This document shows, one piece after another, positions 23,320 to 23,576 of a stretch of DNA of 23,576 bases. The DNA comes from Veillonellaceae bacterium (GTDB taxonomy: Bacteria; Bacillota; Negativicutes; Veillonellales; Veillonellaceae). Numbering within the stretch: position 1 is the first letter of the stretch; every line of letters begins with the position of its first letter. Below the pieces are notes generated by a model. That model saw only the letters and a program-made list of their open reading frames with translations. It was not told the DNA's origin and ran no database searches. Position numbers and translations under genes: made by a program. The stretch covers positions 1 through 23,576 of the forward strand of contig CAAFUR010000026.1 in assembly GCA_900766245.1 (NCBI GenBank), written 5' to 3'.

Positions 23320-23576
23320 ATGGCAAAAGCAAAGTTCGAACGTAATAAACCACACGTTAACATTGGTACTATCGGTCACGTTGACCATGGTAAAACTACT
23401 TTAACAGCAGCAATCACTAAAGTTCTTGCTGAAAAAGGTCAAGCTGACTTCCAAGACTACAGCATGATCGACAAAGCTCCAGAAGAACGTGAACGCGGTA
23501 TCACAATCAACACTGCACACGTAGAGTACGAAACAGATACTCGTCACTATGCACACGTTGACTGCCCAGGCCATGC
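23320..23576 (+). CDS. tuf: Translation elongation factor EF-Tu, 3'-truncated by window edge
   Basis: The first 85 codons of EF-Tu, the GTPase that carries aminoacyl-tRNA to the ribosome. The start MAKAKFERNKPHVNIGTIGH is typical. The P-loop is GHVDHGKT (19-26), switch I includes RGITINTAH (59-67), and the G3 motif DCPGH (81-85) is reached at the window end. It has its own promoter and follows the tRNA cluster by about 1.9 kb; fusA is not upstream. Confidence 0.97.
   Translation, partial: MAKAKFERNKPHVNIGTIGHVDHGKTTLTAAITKVLAEKGQADFQDYSMIDKAPEERERGITINTAHVEYETDTRHYAHVDCPGH

Overview
The window looks like chromosomal DNA of a diderm Firmicute of the class Negativicutes, most likely Veillonella. 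Clues are the very large trimeric autotransporter adhesins with an extended signal peptide (an outer-membrane trait), the Firmicute-style two-subunit serine dehydratase, AGGAGG ribosome binding sites, CCA encoded in every tRNA gene and strongly AT-rich intergenic DNA. The genus is inferred from remembered family features, not from a search.

Layout. Positions 1-5293 are the 3' part of one trimeric autotransporter adhesin gene, closed by an intrinsic terminator. A 686-bp AT-rich spacer with a good sigma70-type promoter leads to a second, complete adhesin gene (5980-11349). Both proteins are built from recycled modules and end with a YadA-type barrel followed by an unusual C-terminal coiled coil. 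After a 425-bp gap filled with palindromic repeats comes a long co-directional run with short gaps or overlaps: sdaAB, sdaAA (serine to pyruvate plus ammonia), cca (tRNA CCA end repair), a class B penicillin-binding protein, folD (one-carbon metabolism), hypA and hypB (nickel delivery to [NiFe] hydrogenase) and a secreted protein of unknown function. A second cluster of the same palindromic repeats follows (20379-20786). Then come tandem promoters and five tRNA genes (Thr-TGT, Tyr-GTA, fMet-CAT, Thr-GGT, Met-CAT) with a terminator. A minus-strand Phd/RelE-type toxin-antitoxin pair, a 47-codon ORF, a five-helix membrane protein and the 5' end of tuf (EF-Tu) close the window.

How the parts relate. 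The tRNA set and the downstream tuf resemble the thrU-tyrU-glyT-thrT-tufB arrangement of E. coli, here interrupted by the toxin-antitoxin pair and two other genes. The metabolic run mixes amino-acid catabolism, one-carbon metabolism, hydrogenase maturation and wall synthesis, which fits a fermentative anaerobe, but the co-transcription is inferred only from spacing.

Most worth a second look: (1) a family of about 145-150-bp nested palindromes with an invariant 13-nt loop and stems that differ in sequence but stay complementary, one copy overlapping the last codons of a gene; (2) a FolD in which the residues aligned with the cyclohydrolase lysine and glutamine are Met and Leu; (3) the coiled-coil extension beyond the adhesin barrel; (4) the interrupted tRNA-tuf arrangement.
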